10,218 nucleotides of DNA. Source: Finegoldia magna (lineage in GTDB: Bacteria > Bacillota > Clostridia > Tissierellales > Peptoniphilaceae). The stretch's first letter is position 1; every line of letters starts with the position of its first letter. Positions 1 through 7,153 of this stretch are shown one piece after another. The position numbers were made by a program, and so were the translations under genes. Under the pieces are notes generated by a model. That model was not told the origin of the DNA. It saw nothing but the letters and a program-made list of their open reading frames with translations, and did not search any database. Location of the stretch: positions 1 through 10,218 of the forward strand of contig NZ_JAGYZD010000042.1 in NCBI RefSeq assembly GCF_018371055.1, read 5' to 3'.

Positions 1-384
1 GCTTCGTAAAATCGAACTCACCGAAGCAAAATCCGTGGAACCTACAACGGATCCCAAAAGCATGGATTCAACGAAACTGATTTTAAGTACAAAATAACAG
101 AAAGCTCCCGTAAGAACAGATGTCAACACAACACCTGCACTTGCCATGATAACTCCCTGTGTTGTCACTGGTTTTGCCATTTTCAAATTTGTACCGAAAC
201 CACCGTAGAACATAATAATCAAAAGCGCAACGCTTGAAAACTCGTCCACAAACCTGTAATTATTGAAATCTTTTCCGAAAAAATTAAAAGATATTCCTAA
301 AATAATAAACAATAGAAACGACGGAATACCATATCTATTTGAAAATTTAACAGCCAAAAGCGCCAACAAAAGCACAATTGCCAC
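1..384 (-). CDS. CPA1-type cation/proton antiporter (NhaP2/CvrA-like), N-terminal part
   Basis: The minus strand reads open from position 384 to the window edge, giving the first 128 residues of an integral membrane protein; the rest lies outside. It starts with a hydrophobic helix and the pattern KFSNRYGIPSFLLFIILG, followed by FSSVALLIIMFYGGFGTNL and SVVGSTDFASVSSILRS. These match the order seen in CPA1 K+/H+ antiporters of the NhaP2/CvrA type (helix 1 with SxxxGIP, the FxGG(F/L)xT motif, then the G-x-x-x-S-T-D motif of the ion path). The likely role is exchange of cytoplasmic K+ or Na+ for protons at the cell membrane. The start is GTG at 384-382, chosen because AGGAGG stands 6 bases upstream and an in-frame stop lies just beyond. 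The family is fairly sure; the exact cation is not. Confidence 0.85.
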   Translation of the reverse strand, partial: MAIVLLLALLAVKFSNRYGIPSFLLFIILGISFNFFGKDFNNYRFVDEFSSVALLIIMFYGGFGTNLKMAKPVTTQGVIMASAGVVLTSVLTGAFCYFVLKISFVESMLLGSVVGSTDFASVSSILRS

Positions 385-431
385 GATAATCCTCCTTGGG
401 AGATTGATAAATTAATAAAAATATTGAATTA

Positions 432-459
432 ATTATAGTATATCATAATAAATTGTAGG
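432..459 (-). promoter_or_regulatory. Predicted promoter for the antiporter gene
   Basis: On the minus strand a perfect TATAAT lies at 437-432, with CCTACA at 459-454 as a weak -35 at a 16-base spacing. The -10 is convincing and sits about 48 bases before the GTG start; the -35 matches the consensus at only three of six positions. This is pattern matching only. Confidence 0.4.
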
Positions 460-499
460 GTTTTTTTTGAAAAACAAATATATATCGCACAATTTTTTC

Positions 500-518
500 G
501 TCATTTATAGAAAATGAC
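500..518. repeat. Inverted repeat GTCATTT-5-AAATGAC, possible operator
   Basis: A perfect 7-base inverted repeat (500-506 and 512-518) with a 5-base centre lies in the gap between the divergent antiporter and rhodanese genes. It is followed at once by a TTGGCA that could be a -35 element at 525-530. There is no T-run after it, so it does not look like a terminator. A protein-binding site is possible, but nothing in the sequence names the regulator. Confidence 0.35.
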
Positions 519-524
519 ACAAAT

Positions 525-589
525 TTGGCATAAAAACAGCCTATTTATAAATTATTTCAATAAATGAAATACAAATTTTACGATATAAT
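525..589 (+). promoter_or_regulatory. Promoter region of the rhodanese lipoprotein gene
   Basis: Two candidates are seen. A perfect TATAAT at 584-589 stands about 20 bases before the ribosome binding site, but no good -35 lies at the right distance. Further upstream, TTGGCA at 525-530 is a good -35 with TATAAA at 546-551 at a short 15-base spacing. Either would serve the gene at 623 and, by read-through, the one at 1229. Confidence 0.45.
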
Positions 590-622
590 TAATATATAGA
601 ATATTTTAGGAGGGATTACATA

Positions 623-1159
623 ATGAAGAAATTCATTAAAGCTTTAACATTGTTTGCCATGATTTTAGTATTGGCAACTGGTTGTCAAAAGGCTGCTCCA
701 GGAGCTGCAAAAGGTCCTGGTACTGCAAAAGACGGTAACGAACAAAAAATTGAAACTGCAAGTATGAAACTTGTAAATGCTGTTAACAAAGGTGGATATG
801 AACTTGTATCTACAGAAGATTTGAATTCTTGGGTTGAACAAAAGAAAGACATGGTTATAGTTGACACTATGCCAGCTAAATCTTTTGACAAAAACAGAAT
901 TCCTGGCGCTGTAAATGCTGAATTGCCTATGAAAGCAGACGAATTAAAACCAGAACAAAAAGAAGCTTTCTTGAAAGCTTTGGGAGAAGACAAGAACAAA
1001 ACTGTTGTTGTATATTGTGGTTTTGTTGGCTGTGCTAGAAGTGATGTCGGCGCAGTTCTTGCAAAAGAAGCTGGATTTACAAATGTATATCGTCATCCAG
1101 GTGGAATTGTTGCTTGGATGGATGCAGGATATAAAATCGAAGGTTCTGCAGCAAAATAA
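623..1159 (+). CDS. Rhodanese-domain lipoprotein
   Basis: This is a 178-residue secreted lipoprotein. Residues 1-21 form a lipoprotein signal peptide ending in LATGC, so Cys21 should be lipidated and the protein held on the outer face of the membrane. A short Ala/Gly-rich linker leads to a single rhodanese domain at about residues 58-172, with VIVDTM, RIPGAVNAE, the active-site strand VVVYCGFVGCARS and the closing GGIVAWMDAGY. Cys132 is in the place of the catalytic cysteine. The loop is longer than the usual CX4R and holds a second cysteine, Cys137, giving C-x4-C-x-R. Rhodanese domains carry sulfane sulfur as a persulfide; whether this one does, or acts as a thiol-redox protein, cannot be told. 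Start ATG at 623 has AGGAGGG 8 bases upstream. It is followed by a transglutaminase-like lipoprotein on the same strand. Confidence 0.9.
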   Translation: MKKFIKALTLFAMILVLATGCQKAAPGAAKGPGTAKDGNEQKIETASMKLVNAVNKGGYELVSTEDLNSWVEQKKDMVIVDTMPAKSFDKNRIPGAVNAELPMKADELKPEQKEAFLKALGEDKNKTVVVYCGFVGCARSDVGAVLAKEAGFTNVYRHPGGIVAWMDAGYKIEGSAAK

Positions 1160-1166
1160 GATATTT

Positions 1167-1200
1167 AATTGGGCAATATTTAATATATTGCCTAATTTTA
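1167..1200 (+). terminator. Hairpin with weak T-tail between two lipoprotein genes (terminator or attenuator)
   Basis: A 13-base-pair stem (1167-1179 with 1185-1197, one G-T pair) encloses a 5-base loop TTAAT and is followed by only a short T-run ending TTTTA. It sits 8 bases after the rhodanese stop and 29 bases before the next start. The weak tail suggests partial termination or mRNA 3' end protection, so that the second gene is expressed at a lower level from the same transcript. Confidence 0.55.
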
Positions 1201-1228
1201 TGCAAAAAAATATAAAGGGGGATGTTTT

Positions 1229-2341
1229 TTGAAAAAAGCATTGAAGATTTTACTTTTATTGGTTTTTGTATTTAGTTTATCGGCTTGTGCCAAGAATAAT
1301 ACACAAGAAACTAAACAAGAAGAAACTAAAAAGCAAGATTCTAATAAGGTAGAAATCAAAAAAGAAGAAAAGAAGGAAGAAAAATTCGCAGAAAGAAAAG
1401 GTACGTTGACAACAAATGTTGATTTATCAAAATACGAAAAGGGTAAATCTGTAAAATTGTGGCTACCAATTCCACAAGATTCAGAATACCAAAAGATTAC
1501 TAATGTTAAGGTAGATTTGGATGAAGCTCACGCTAAACAACAACAAACTACTGACAAATTAGGAAACAAAATGCTTTATGTTGAATGGGACAAGGAAGCT
1601 ACTGATCGTAAGGTTTCTCTTTCTTTTGATGCTGATCGTAAGGAAATTAAAAGAGGAGAACTTTCTGAAAAAGAAGACCATGCTAAAAAGGACGAACTTA
1701 AGGAATTCTTGCAACCAAACAGCATGATGCCTGTTGATGGTAAAGTTAAAGAACTCGCCGACAAAATCACTGAAGGCAAGACTAATGATTTGGACAAAGT
1801 AAAAGCAATCTACGATTGGACTATCGCTAACATGAACCGTGACGAATCTGTAAAGGGTTGCGGTACTGGTGAAGTTGAAAAATTATTAGGTCATCCACAA
1901 GGAAAATGTACTGATATCCACTCAGTTTTCGTATCTTTGTGTAGAGCAGCCGGCGTTCCTGCACGTGAAATCTTCGGTGTAAGAATGAGCAAAAAGCCAT
2001 CTGATGATGAAACTAAAGGTCAACACTGCTGGTCTGAATTCTACCTTCAAGGTCATGGTTGGGTAAAAGCAGATCCAGGCGATGTTTTGAAGGCTGTTTT
2101 GAAACAAAAATTAGACAAATCTGATGAAAAAACAAAAGAACTTGCTGACTATTATTGGGGAGGAATGGATTCACTTCGTGTAGCATTGACTACAGGACGT
2201 GATCTTACTCTTGAACCAAAACAAGATGACAAACCACTTAATAACTTCTGTTATCCATACGCTGAAGTAGAAGGTAAAGCTCTTGATTATTACAATCCAG
2301 CAGATTTTGAATACAACATCAAATTTGAAGAAGCAAAATAA
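1229..2341 (+). CDS. Transglutaminase-like domain lipoprotein
   Basis: This is a 370-residue lipoprotein. The signal peptide ends in LSAC, placing the lipidated cysteine at residue 20. A Lys/Glu-rich spacer (about 22-57) is followed by a beta-rich region (about 58-140) and a transglutaminase-core fold at about 165-290. The papain-like triad is visible: Cys227 in GKCTDIHSVFVSLCRAAGVP, His266 in QHCWSEFYL and Asp282 in KADPGDV. Bacterial members of this superfamily are mostly cysteine proteases or cross-linking enzymes acting at the cell surface; the substrate here is unknown. The start is TTG at 1229, since GGGGG stands 7 bases upstream, the lipoprotein signal begins there and no in-frame ATG precedes it. 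The nearest ATG, at 1222, is in another frame. It lies 69 bases after the rhodanese gene and probably shares its promoter. Confidence 0.88.
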   Translation: MKKALKILLLLVFVFSLSACAKNNTQETKQEETKKQDSNKVEIKKEEKKEEKFAERKGTLTTNVDLSKYEKGKSVKLWLPIPQDSEYQKITNVKVDLDEAHAKQQQTTDKLGNKMLYVEWDKEATDRKVSLSFDADRKEIKRGELSEKEDHAKKDELKEFLQPNSMMPVDGKVKELADKITEGKTNDLDKVKAIYDWTIANMNRDESVKGCGTGEVEKLLGHPQGKCTDIHSVFVSLCRAAGVPAREIFGVRMSKKPSDDETKGQHCWSEFYLQGHGWVKADPGDVLKAVLKQKLDKSDEKTKELADYYWGGMDSLRVALTTGRDLTLEPKQDDKPLNNFCYPYAEVEGKALDYYNPADFEYNIKFEEAK

Positions 2342-2353
2342 ATCAAAGTAAAG

Positions 2354-2381
2354 AATAGGCACTATTTGTGTCTATTTTTTT
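2354..2381 (+). terminator. Rho-independent terminator after the transglutaminase-like gene
   Basis: A 9-base-pair stem (2354-2362 with 2368-2376, AATAGGCAC against GTGTCTATT with one G-T pair) has a TATTT loop and runs into a block of seven T at 2375-2381. It lies 12 bases past the stop codon and closes the two-lipoprotein unit. Confidence 0.8.
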
Positions 2382-2407
2382 GTTTTATGATAGAATAATC
2401 ATATAAA
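2380..2407 (+). promoter_or_regulatory. Possible promoter for the CWB2 surface protein gene
   Basis: TTGTTT at 2380-2385 and TATAAA at 2402-2407 are spaced by 16 bases and lie directly after the preceding terminator. The -10 is good; the -35 matches at only TTG. A TAGAAT at 2391-2396 is an alternative -10 without a partner. Confidence 0.35.
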
Positions 2408-2434
2408 TAATAATTTAATAGTGAAGGAGTAACA

Positions 2435-4810
2435 ATGAATAAACAAACACTAGCCGAAATTCTAGCGGTAACGATATCTTTATCATCAGCTATCGCACCT
2501 ATTAGCACAATTGCTGCACATGAACAAAATACTCAGATTTCAAGTAGTATGAGCAACAAAACGCTAACGAACGAACAATTAAAGAAGGAAATATCAAAAT
2601 TACAAAATGAAATCAACCAACAAAAGCAAACACTAAAACAAAAAAACGATTCGATACCAGGATTAGAGAATAAAATACAACAAGATAAAGTCAATTTAAA
2701 AAATTTAAAAGAATTAAAGTTTACACTAGATATAAACAAGACTAATTACGAAAAATCAATCGAGGATACAACTAAAGATTGTAATGATGTAAAATCTAAA
2801 TTGGATAAAGCAAAATCACAGTCGATAGGATTATCTCCATCTGAACAACAAAGATTAAACGAATTATCTAAAACTTATGAAAATGAGGAACTTGACGGTC
2901 TAAGATTTTATAAATCTTTAAATGATAAAGACATCAATGAAGATATAAAATTTTATGATAGACATCCGTCCACAGCTGTACCAGGTAAATCAAATTTAGA
3001 CATGGCTTTGATGGATAGAGAAAATAGTGCATTAGCTTTAAATAATCAGATAATATCAGCAAAAATGTTAATTAAAGCTAATGAAAGAAGAATTCAGTAT
3101 GGACTTAAGCCGATTAATACATCAGCTTATATTCAATTTAACACTCAAGTAAAACTTGAAGGCGATAAAAGAATATATTATCATTATGATGCTGGAAAAG
3201 GGCTTTATGATTTGTTTGAAAATCTTTTGTTTGGCGGAGACTCACCTTCCACACAAGATTGGCAAATAAATCTTGATAATTATTTTAAAGGTTGCTATGA
3301 GCTCGAAAAAAGAGTTTTTGATTATATCATTAATAAATTATATCCTGGAACTACTTTTAATTCTCTTGAAGAAAAATATAGATTTTATGAAAATCATATA
3401 AATGAAATGGAAAATGAAGCAACTAAATTGAACGAGCAAATTGGACATTATACAAATCTATTGCTTACTAATATAGATTTTGTGCTTCAAGGAATGGCTA
3501 CTTCTAACGACTTTGTCAATAATACATTCTTATACGAAGAATTTGTAAGACTTAATCACTTGTCTGAGCCAATCCCTCCTCAACAATTGCTAAATCAATT
3601 AGAGGCTTTTAAAAGAAATGACACGGCTTTACGAAACGAATATAAAGCTTTATTAGCTAAGAAAAATGGTCAATCAAATCAAGCAAAATTAGTTGCTCAA
3701 TTAGAAAATCAATTAAAAGAATTGACTCAAAAACTTTCCAAATTAAAATCTAATTTGGATGATACCGAAAAAAATTTAAAAGACACTCAAAATAAAATTG
3801 GCAATGTTGAACAATCTATAAAACAAAATACATCAACACTTAATTCAACGAAGAATGAAATTAAAGCTTTGGTTGAAGATTTAAATACAAAAATAGAGCA
3901 AATAAATGATATGAAAAGAAAAATCAAAGATTCTAATAAGCTTGATTATGTAAAAGATCCTACTATTCCTTCAGATCCAATAAGATTTTCGGGAAGAGAT
4001 AGGGTTAAAACTTCAATTGAAGTAAGCAAAAAATCGTTCGTCGATTCTAATTATGTAATCTTAGCAAGTGGTGCAAATTATCCAGATGCTCTTGTATCAT
4101 CTTCACTTTCTAAAATGTTGGATTGTCCGATAATTTTAACAGACAAGGATAAATTAAGAGATGATGTACAAGCTGAATTGCAAAGATTAAATGCTAAAAA
4201 TATAATTTTAGTCGGTGGTAAAAGTTCAATATCAGATAAGGTGAAGTCTGATTTGTATGCATATAATGTTGAAAGAATTGCTGGCCACTCTAGATATGAA
4301 ACATCAAGTTTAGTGTATGAAAAGTTAATCAAACTTGGACTAAAAACAAATGATGTTGTGGTGACTTCAGGAGAAATTTTCGCTGATGCATTATCTGCAG
4401 GATCAATTTCTTGTAAAAACAGTACCCCTATTTTATTAGTCGAAAAAAACAAAATACCTGATTGTATTAAAAAGCATTTGAAAAACAATAACGCAATCAT
4501 TGTAGGAGGAGAATTTTCCGTATCAAAATCTGTTCAAAATAAAATTAAAAACTCAATCAGACTCAACGGAAAAAACAGATATGAAACATCATTAAAGGTT
4601 GCCAATTATGCTTATAAAAACCCTGAAAAGTTAATATTAGCATCAGGAGATGATTATCCAGACGCTCTTATAGCATCTGTAGTGTCTAATAGAATGAAGG
4701 CTCCTATAATACTTTCACCAAAAAATTCAACTGATTATGTTAAGGATAATATCAACAGTAAGACTATTTATATTGTAGGTGGCGAAAAATCAATATACTA
4801 TAATAAATAA
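2435..4810 (+). CDS. Secreted surface protein: coiled coils, CAP-like domain and three CWB2 repeats
   Basis: This is a 791-residue exported protein. Residues 1-28 look like a signal peptide (hydrophobic stretch, then Ala-Ala before His29) with no lipobox. Residues about 44-128 and 405-505 are Lys/Glu/Gln-rich heptad-like coiled coils. Between them, about 210-370, the pattern NERRIQYGLKPIN, His250 in YYHYD, Glu262 in LFENLL, a following DW and His338 in IGHYTNLL is the order of conserved motifs in CAP/SCP-type domains, so I call a divergent CAP domain with a long insert before GHYT. The C-terminus, 516-791, holds three cell-wall-binding type 2 repeats, which in clostridia attach proteins non-covalently to an anionic wall polymer. 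The role is likely a wall-anchored surface protein; its partner is unknown. Start ATG 2435 has AAGGAG 5 bases upstream. It appears to be a single-gene unit between two terminators. Confidence 0.88.
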   Translation: MNKQTLAEILAVTISLSSAIAPISTIAAHEQNTQISSSMSNKTLTNEQLKKEISKLQNEINQQKQTLKQKNDSIPGLENKIQQDKVNLKNLKELKFTLDINKTNYEKSIEDTTKDCNDVKSKLDKAKSQSIGLSPSEQQRLNELSKTYENEELDGLRFYKSLNDKDINEDIKFYDRHPSTAVPGKSNLDMALMDRENSALALNNQIISAKMLIKANERRIQYGLKPINTSAYIQFNTQVKLEGDKRIYYHYDAGKGLYDLFENLLFGGDSPSTQDWQINLDNYFKGCYELEKRVFDYIINKLYPGTTFNSLEEKYRFYENHINEMENEATKLNEQIGHYTNLLLTNIDFVLQGMATSNDFVNNTFLYEEFVRLNHLSEPIPPQQLLNQLEAFKRNDTALRNEYKALLAKKNGQSNQAKLVAQLENQLKELTQKLSKLKSNLDDTEKNLKDTQNKIGNVEQSIKQNTSTLNSTKNEIKALVEDLNTKIEQINDMKRKIKDSNKLDYVKDPTIPSDPIRFSGRDRVKTSIEVSKKSFVDSNYVILASGANYPDALVSSSLSKMLDCPIILTDKDKLRDDVQAELQRLNAKNIILVGGKSSISDKVKSDLYAYNVERIAGHSRYETSSLVYEKLIKLGLKTNDVVVTSGEIFADALSAGSISCKNSTPILLVEKNKIPDCIKKHLKNNNAIIVGGEFSVSKSVQNKIKNSIRLNGKNRYETSLKVANYAYKNPEKLILASGDDYPDALIASVVSNRMKAPIILSPKNSTDYVKDNINSKTIYIVGGEKSIYYNK
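3980..4807 (+). repeat. Three CWB2 cell-wall-binding repeats (protein level)
   Basis: The units begin at IRFSGRDR (residue 516, base 3980), VERIAGHSRYE (612, base 4268) and IRLNGKNRYE (708, base 4556). Each carries a G-x-x-R-x-x-T/E-S start, an ASG/TSG...DAL core and a closing (I/V)VGG. Units 1 and 2 are 96 residues each; unit 3 is shorter, 84 residues, ending soon after IVGGEKS. Three tandem copies are the usual number, as the functional unit is a trimer of this fold. Confidence 0.88.
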
Positions 4811-4813
4811 ACC

Positions 4814-4843
4814 AAAATCGGCTCTTAGTGAGCCGATTTTTTT
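4814..4843. terminator. Bidirectional terminator between convergent genes
   Basis: A perfect 11-base-pair stem (4814-4824 with 4830-4840, core ATCGGCTC) has a 5-base loop and a run of seven T on the plus side. On the minus strand the stem is followed by TTTT-GG-TTT, so it should also stop the zinc operon. The stop codon of the histidine triad gene (4844-4842) lies inside the plus-side T-run. Confidence 0.85.
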
Positions 4844-7145
4844 AAATGTTTGCTGAGTTTGTCTCAGTTGTTTCTTTGTTATTTTCTGTAGGAAGATTTT
4901 GTTTTTCTTCTGAATTTTGTTTTTTGTTTTCTTTATTTTCTTGTTGTTTTTCTTCTGATTTATCTTCTGGTTTTTTATCTTCTACAGGTTTTTTGTTTGT
5001 TGCTTCTGCTGTTTCTTTTTCACCAATTTCTTCTTCTGTTTCTTCAACTGTTTCTTCTTCTTGTTTTTCAAGCTCTTCGTCACTTGGTATTTGAGGAAGT
5101 TGTCCTTTGAAGATTATTTCTCCGTTTTTCTTTTCAAATTGACTTATATGGAAACTATTTGTTGTATCTTTAGTGTAAATGTCGACAGTTTCTTGTCCTA
5201 TTGAGAAGATTCTTGATGGATCGTTTATTTTATAGTGAGATTTCAAGAATTCTATTATTTCTTCGATATTCAAGTCTGATTTGTATGTCAAATCTTCTTG
5301 TGGATGTTGGAACTTGTATTTCAATGTTGCAACTACATCTTTTGCTGTGAATCCTTTCAATGCTCCAGATTTTTCCATTTTTACCAAATCTTTTATGCTT
5401 ATTGCATGGTAGTGGTCTCCATGTAGCCAGTAAAATACGTTGTCTTGTTTGTCTTCTGTTCCCATGATTGCGATTCCATCAGTCAATTTTCCATATCCTG
5501 TCATGTTTCGTAGATTGTCGTTTAATACTGCTTCGATTCCTTCGACTTTGTTAGCTTTTATGTCGTCATAGTTGAATACATCTGTGTCTTCTACTTCTAC
5601 ATTTCCTACGTCGATGTAATCTTTGATATATTCTGCATTTGGGTAGTGATCTTTCGGATTTACTCTGACTACTGCGATTTCTTCATCTCCTCTGTACAAA
5701 TGCCAATGATCTTTGTGGTCTACGATTTTTGTGATATTTTCTGGCCATTTGAATTCATTATCGTTTTGTGAATTATTGTTTTGTGAATTATTGTGGCTTC
5801 CTTCATAATTTCCAAAATAAGCATTTGGATAAAGGTCTTGTGGGTTGGTGTATGTTATTGCTTCGTTTCCGTTAGAGTCGTAAATGTGATAGTGGTCTTC
5901 GTGTTTTAAAATTTTTACGATGTCAAATCTGTTAATTTCATTTACTGTTTCATCTTTTCCCAAAACTTTGGTTATTTTTAGTTCTTGTATTTTTTGTTCT
6001 CTTGTTTTTTCTGTTGGTTGTTCTTTTTTGTCTGGTTTATTGTTTTGTGGTGTGTCTGTTGGGTTTTCAGGCAGATTTTCTTGTGGTGTGTTGTCTTTGT
6101 TGTCTTTTCTTGGTTGTTGTGGTTGTTGTGTGTGACTACCTGTATATATTCCAACAGCTACATCTGGATACTTGGAAGATGGATCTTCATAAGTTATGAA
6201 TTCTTCTCCATTTTTTGTGTAGATGTGCCAATGATCGCCGTGTTTTAGAATCTTGACTACATTGTGTTTTTTCTTCTTGTCTTCTACTTTTACAAGCTTT
6301 TCGTCTTTTATTAGCTTGTCTGAATTTTGTTTGGCGAGAGTTTTCTTAGAAGATTGTTTTTGTTTTTGTTTTTGTCTATCTTCTCTGATGATTTTTTCAA
6401 TCATTTGTTTTCTGTTGGCGTGAGTTCCAACGTACTGTCCATACTCTGCGTTTGGATACAAGCTTCGTGGGTCTGTGTATGACACGAATTCATTACCTTT
6501 TGATGTGTAGATGTGATAATGATCACCGTGTTTTAAGATTTTGATAACTCTTTCGTCATTTTTTTCAATTGTTTGTTTTATTTTTTGTTTTTCGTGTGCT
6601 ATTGTTCTAGCATCCATTCTTTTGTTATTGTGTTTTCTGTGATCACCGTGACTTCCTACATATTTTCCTACTTTTATGTGTGGAAACATTGCTGATGGGT
6701 CTTCGTAAGTTAGATATTCTCCACCATTTCTTAAGTAAACATGCCAGTGATCGCCGTGTTTTTTGATTGCAACGACATTTTGACCTTTGAGTCTATTTTT
6801 ACCAACAACGCTGACCATTTCTAAGTTGGATGTGTTTTGTAATTTATTAGGGTCTTTGTATGTGATTTTTTCCCTGCCGTCTTTGGTGAACACATGCCAA
6901 TGGTCTCCGTGTTTTACGATTTTTGCGATATCTTCTTTTTTGATTTCAGAATCTATCAACACTTCTGTCGTCTTGTCTTTTTTTATTGTAGATTGTTTGT
7001 TGCTGTCAGTTGTTTGTTCAACTTTTTTTGCAGATTCGTTTGTTTGCTCTGATTTTTTTTCTGGTTTAGAAAAAAGTGAACATGAACTTAAAATGGTTGA
7101 GCATAAAACCACAGCCAATATTATTTTTTTATTACTATTTTTCAT
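4842..7145 (-). CDS. Histidine triad (Pht-like) zinc-binding lipoprotein, seven HxxHxH motifs
   Basis: This 767-residue lipoprotein resembles the streptococcal histidine triad (Pht) proteins, which bind zinc at the surface and help pass it to an AdcA-type binding protein. The signal peptide ends in ILSSC (Cys22). Seven HxxHxH motifs lie at about residues 79, 130, 206, 302, 415, 477 and 575. Most are in a repeated unit, (I/V)xKHGDHWHxYxxxG, then (S/T)YxDP and YPxxxxGxYxG(S/T)H. Linkers are Lys/Gln/Pro-rich. The last motif lies in a different, probably globular C-terminal domain, and the final 75 or so residues are Glu/Lys-rich with no LPXTG anchor. Start ATG 7145 is chosen over an ATG at 7190 because AGGAG stands 5 bases upstream and the signal peptide begins there. 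The start lies 8 bases after the znuB stop, so it is the last gene of the zinc operon. The zinc-handling role is inferred from family and position. Confidence 0.92.
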   Translation of the reverse strand: MKNSNKKIILAVVLCSTILSSCSLFSKPEKKSEQTNESAKKVEQTTDSNKQSTIKKDKTTEVLIDSEIKKEDIAKIVKHGDHWHVFTKDGREKITYKDPNKLQNTSNLEMVSVVGKNRLKGQNVVAIKKHGDHWHVYLRNGGEYLTYEDPSAMFPHIKVGKYVGSHGDHRKHNNKRMDARTIAHEKQKIKQTIEKNDERVIKILKHGDHYHIYTSKGNEFVSYTDPRSLYPNAEYGQYVGTHANRKQMIEKIIREDRQKQKQKQSSKKTLAKQNSDKLIKDEKLVKVEDKKKKHNVVKILKHGDHWHIYTKNGEEFITYEDPSSKYPDVAVGIYTGSHTQQPQQPRKDNKDNTPQENLPENPTDTPQNNKPDKKEQPTEKTREQKIQELKITKVLGKDETVNEINRFDIVKILKHEDHYHIYDSNGNEAITYTNPQDLYPNAYFGNYEGSHNNSQNNNSQNDNEFKWPENITKIVDHKDHWHLYRGDEEIAVVRVNPKDHYPNAEYIKDYIDVGNVEVEDTDVFNYDDIKANKVEGIEAVLNDNLRNMTGYGKLTDGIAIMGTEDKQDNVFYWLHGDHYHAISIKDLVKMEKSGALKGFTAKDVVATLKYKFQHPQEDLTYKSDLNIEEIIEFLKSHYKINDPSRIFSIGQETVDIYTKDTTNSFHISQFEKKNGEIIFKGQLPQIPSDEELEKQEEETVEETEEEIGEKETAEATNKKPVEDKKPEDKSEEKQQENKENKKQNSEEKQNLPTENNKETTETNSANI
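5406..6911 (-). repeat. Array of seven histidine triad units
   Basis: The hexapeptides, from N- to C-terminus, are HGDHWH, HGDHWH, HGDHYH, HGDHWH, HEDHYH, HKDHWH and HGDHYH. Distances between starts are 51, 76, 96, 113, 62 and 98 residues, so the units are separated by linkers of very different length. Four units (2-5) also end in G(S/T)H about 30 residues after the triad. Unit 1 lacks this tail. Confidence 0.9.
5764..5793 (-). repeat. 15-base perfect tandem repeat in the histidine triad gene
   Basis: Two identical copies of TTTTGTGAATTATTG (plus strand) stand side by side at 5764-5778 and 5779-5793. They encode an Asn/Ser/Gln linker between triad units 5 and 6. Being a multiple of three, gain or loss of a copy would change linker length without breaking the frame. 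Confidence 0.85.
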
Positions 7146-7153
7146 TTTTACTC

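Noticed and set aside
1188..1216. TTGCCT-17-TATAAA, a promoter-like pair just before the TTG start of the transglutaminase-like gene
   Set aside because: Transcription would begin near 1223 and leave out the GGGGG ribosome binding site, so it is unlikely to drive this gene.
1005..1232. Plus-strand open frame of 75 codons overlapping the rhodanese gene
   Set aside because: It is a shifted frame inside the rhodanese coding region, passing through the intergenic hairpin, with no ribosome binding site.
2345..2381. Possible riboswitch or leader element after the transglutaminase-like gene
   Set aside because: The fold is a simple hairpin with a T-run and lies directly after a stop codon, so it is a plain terminator.
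3980..4807. Tandem DNA repeats in the CWB2 region
   Set aside because: The three units are similar only at the protein level; the DNA has diverged and shows no recent duplication.
4876..4893. LPTEN near the C-terminus of the histidine triad protein as a sortase signal
   Set aside because: The last residue of the motif is not Gly and no hydrophobic segment or positive tail follows; the protein already has a lipobox.
5920..6248. Overlapping plus-strand open frames rich in Phe, Leu, Val and Cys
   Set aside because: They are the antisense of the Gln/Lys/Pro-rich linkers of the histidine triad gene and have no ribosome binding site or family pattern.
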